This document shows positions 62,878 to 64,000 of a stretch of DNA of 64,000 bases, in pieces (position 1 is the first letter of the stretch; each line of letters starts with the position of its first letter). The stretch is from CAVSQX01 sp963730225 (lineage in GTDB: Bacteria > Planctomycetota > Phycisphaerae > Tepidisphaerales > Tepidisphaeraceae): the NCBI GenBank assembly GCA_963730225.1, contig CAVSQX010000004.1, forward strand, positions 1,802,291-1,866,290, written 5' to 3'. Position numbers and translations under genes: made by a program. The notes under the pieces were generated by a model, which saw only the letters and a list, made by a program, of their open reading frames with translations, did no database searches and was not told the origin of the DNA.

Positions 62878-64000
62878 ATGCCAACATTACAAACCACCGT
62901 CAACAATATCCCCCTCCCCAACCCCTTCGTCATCGGCTCCGGCCCGCCCGGCACCAACGCCAACGTCGTCGGCAAAGCCCTCGACGAAGGCTGGGGCGCC
63001 GTCATTATCAAAACCATCAGCCTCGATTCCTCCAAAGTCGTCAACGTCGCCCCGCGCTACGCCCGCCTCCGCACGGCACAGAGCAAGGAAGTCATCGGCT
63101 GGCAAAACATCGAGCTGATTTCCGATCGTCCGTTTTCCGTCTGGATCGACGAGCTGAAAATGCTCAAGGATAAATACCCCACCGGCGTCGTCATCGCCTC
63201 CATCATGGAGGAATACAACAAAGACGCCTGGATCGAAATCGTCGAGCGCGTGCAAGCCACCGGCGTCGCCGGCTTCGAGCTGAATTTCTCCTGCCCCCAC
63301 GGCCTGCCCGAACGAAAAATGGGCGCGGCCATGGGCCAGGATTCCGCCATCATGTCCGAAGTCTGCCGCTGGGTGATGTCCGCCGCCAAAGTCCCCGTCT
63401 GGGCCAAGCTCACACCCAACGTCACTTCCATCGCCGCCGGCGCCGAAGCCGCACTCTCCGCCGGCTGCGACGGCGTCAGCGCCATCAACACCATCCTCTG
63501 TGTCATGGGCGTCGACCTGAACACCCTTCGCCCCGAACCCACCGTCGAAGGCTACACCGTCCCCGGCGGCTACTCCTGCATGGCCGTCAAACCCATCGCA
63601 CTCCGCATGGTCAAAGACTGCGCCGAAGTCATCCGCGACAAGTTCCCCAACCGCTCCCTCAGCGCCATCGGCGGCATCGAATCCGGCCACGACGCCGCCG
63701 AATTCATCCTTCTCGGCGCCGACACCGTCCAGGTCTGCACCGGCGTCATGAAAATGGGCTACGACTGCGTCAAACCCATGAAAGATCAGCTCCTCGAATT
63801 CATGTCCAAGCACAAATTCGAAACCATCTCACCAATTCCGCGGCCACAGCCTCCAATACTTCACCACCCACGCCGATCTGGTCCACCGCCAGGCCGAAGC
63901 AAAGGCCAAAGCCAAAGCCGCCGTGAAAGCGAAAGTCGCCAAAGACGGCGAATGGAAGGGCGATGAATTCGTGAAACAAACTGAATCGCTGGCGAGGGAT
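62878..64000 (+). CDS. preA: NAD-dependent dihydropyrimidine dehydrogenase subunit PreA, one frame break, 3' end beyond window
   Basis: The catalytic FMN subunit that reduces uracil and thymine in the first degradation step. PLPNPFVIGSGPPGTNANVV and GWGAVIIKTISLD bind FMN, FELNFSCPHGLPERKMGAAM holds the active-site Cys, and AIGGIESGHDAAEFILLGA and VQVCTGVMKMGYD bind phosphate. The frame breaks near 63829-63835: SKHKFETI continues as FRGHSLQYFTTHADLVHRQ in another frame, then an Ala/Lys-rich linker to the window end. One extra base explains it. ATG 62878 with CCGGAG. Its partner PreT is not in the window. Confidence 0.92.

Overview
The window looks like a chromosomal segment of a free-living planctomycete, probably on the Phycisphaerae side. 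This is an inference from gene content. The supporting signs are an exported VCBS-repeat protein with an N-terminal LEPR-XLL motif, a deoC gene with a tandem catalytic/non-catalytic aldehyde dehydrogenase pair, many exported polysaccharide-acting proteins, high GC, and period-8/9 hairpin repeats between genes. No rRNA, tRNA, CRISPR array, transposase or prophage genes were recognised.

Layout. 1-7.2 kb: coaE (cut by the window edge), an alpha-L-rhamnosidase, a VOC protein, the VCBS/LEPR protein and an exported alpha/beta hydrolase. 7.2-17.6 kb: higBA, a Tat-exported glycosidase-like protein, an XRE regulator, polA, a TPR-sulfotransferase and a parallel beta-helix protein. 17.7-24.1 kb: an unassigned envelope cluster (membrane-anchored coiled coil with BRCT-like end, small membrane protein, HEAT-repeat protein, two related lipoproteins, a large secreted or outer-membrane protein). 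24-30.6 kb: amidohydrolase, TPR/O-GlcNAc-transferase-like protein, rpoN and a ZnuCB-type ABC pair. 30.6-34.1 kb: DnaA-box-bearing intergenic region, dnaN, dciA (DUF721) and gpmI. 34.2-37.5 kb: ferredoxin, YHS protein, copA and a very acidic protein. 37.6-42.4 kb: minus-strand nuoD, vapBC, nuoE, a dual-specificity phosphatase, a small protein and nuoF. 42.6-50.3 kb: parB bracketed by two parS-like palindromes, deoC, a second vapBC, Uma2, a rhamnogalacturonan acetylesterase-like protein and two aldehyde dehydrogenases. 50.3-54.3 kb: lipase-like lipoprotein, membrane protein, YdjY protein and an alpha-L-fucosidase. 54.3-64 kb: a reductive pyrimidine-degradation cluster (preA, dihydropyrimidinase, N-carbamoyl-beta-alanine amidase, class III aminotransferase, malonate/methylmalonate semialdehyde dehydrogenase, NCS1 permease) with an unusual wHTH-GHKL-STAS regulator.

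How the genes work together. The 54-64 kb block can take uracil or thymine through dihydropyrimidine, N-carbamoyl-beta-amino acid and beta-amino acid to the semialdehyde and then acyl-CoA, with its own importer. The dnaN/dciA/DnaA-box region and parB/parS about 10 kb away suggest an origin-proximal region. The rhamnosidase, fucosidase, acetylesterase, beta-helix and Tat glycosidase fit scavenging of rhamnose/fucose-rich plant or algal polysaccharide.

Two features cut across the window. First, at least fourteen single-base frame breaks interrupt otherwise well-conserved genes, several in homopolymers and one in dciA, so uncorrected long-read errors are the likeliest cause; affected genes are annotated across the break. 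Second, three families of hairpin elements built from short tandem units lie between genes, and their arms supply coding sequence at gene ends, including a C-terminal tail and part of a signal peptide. A four-helix-bundle gene sits between two copies of one family.
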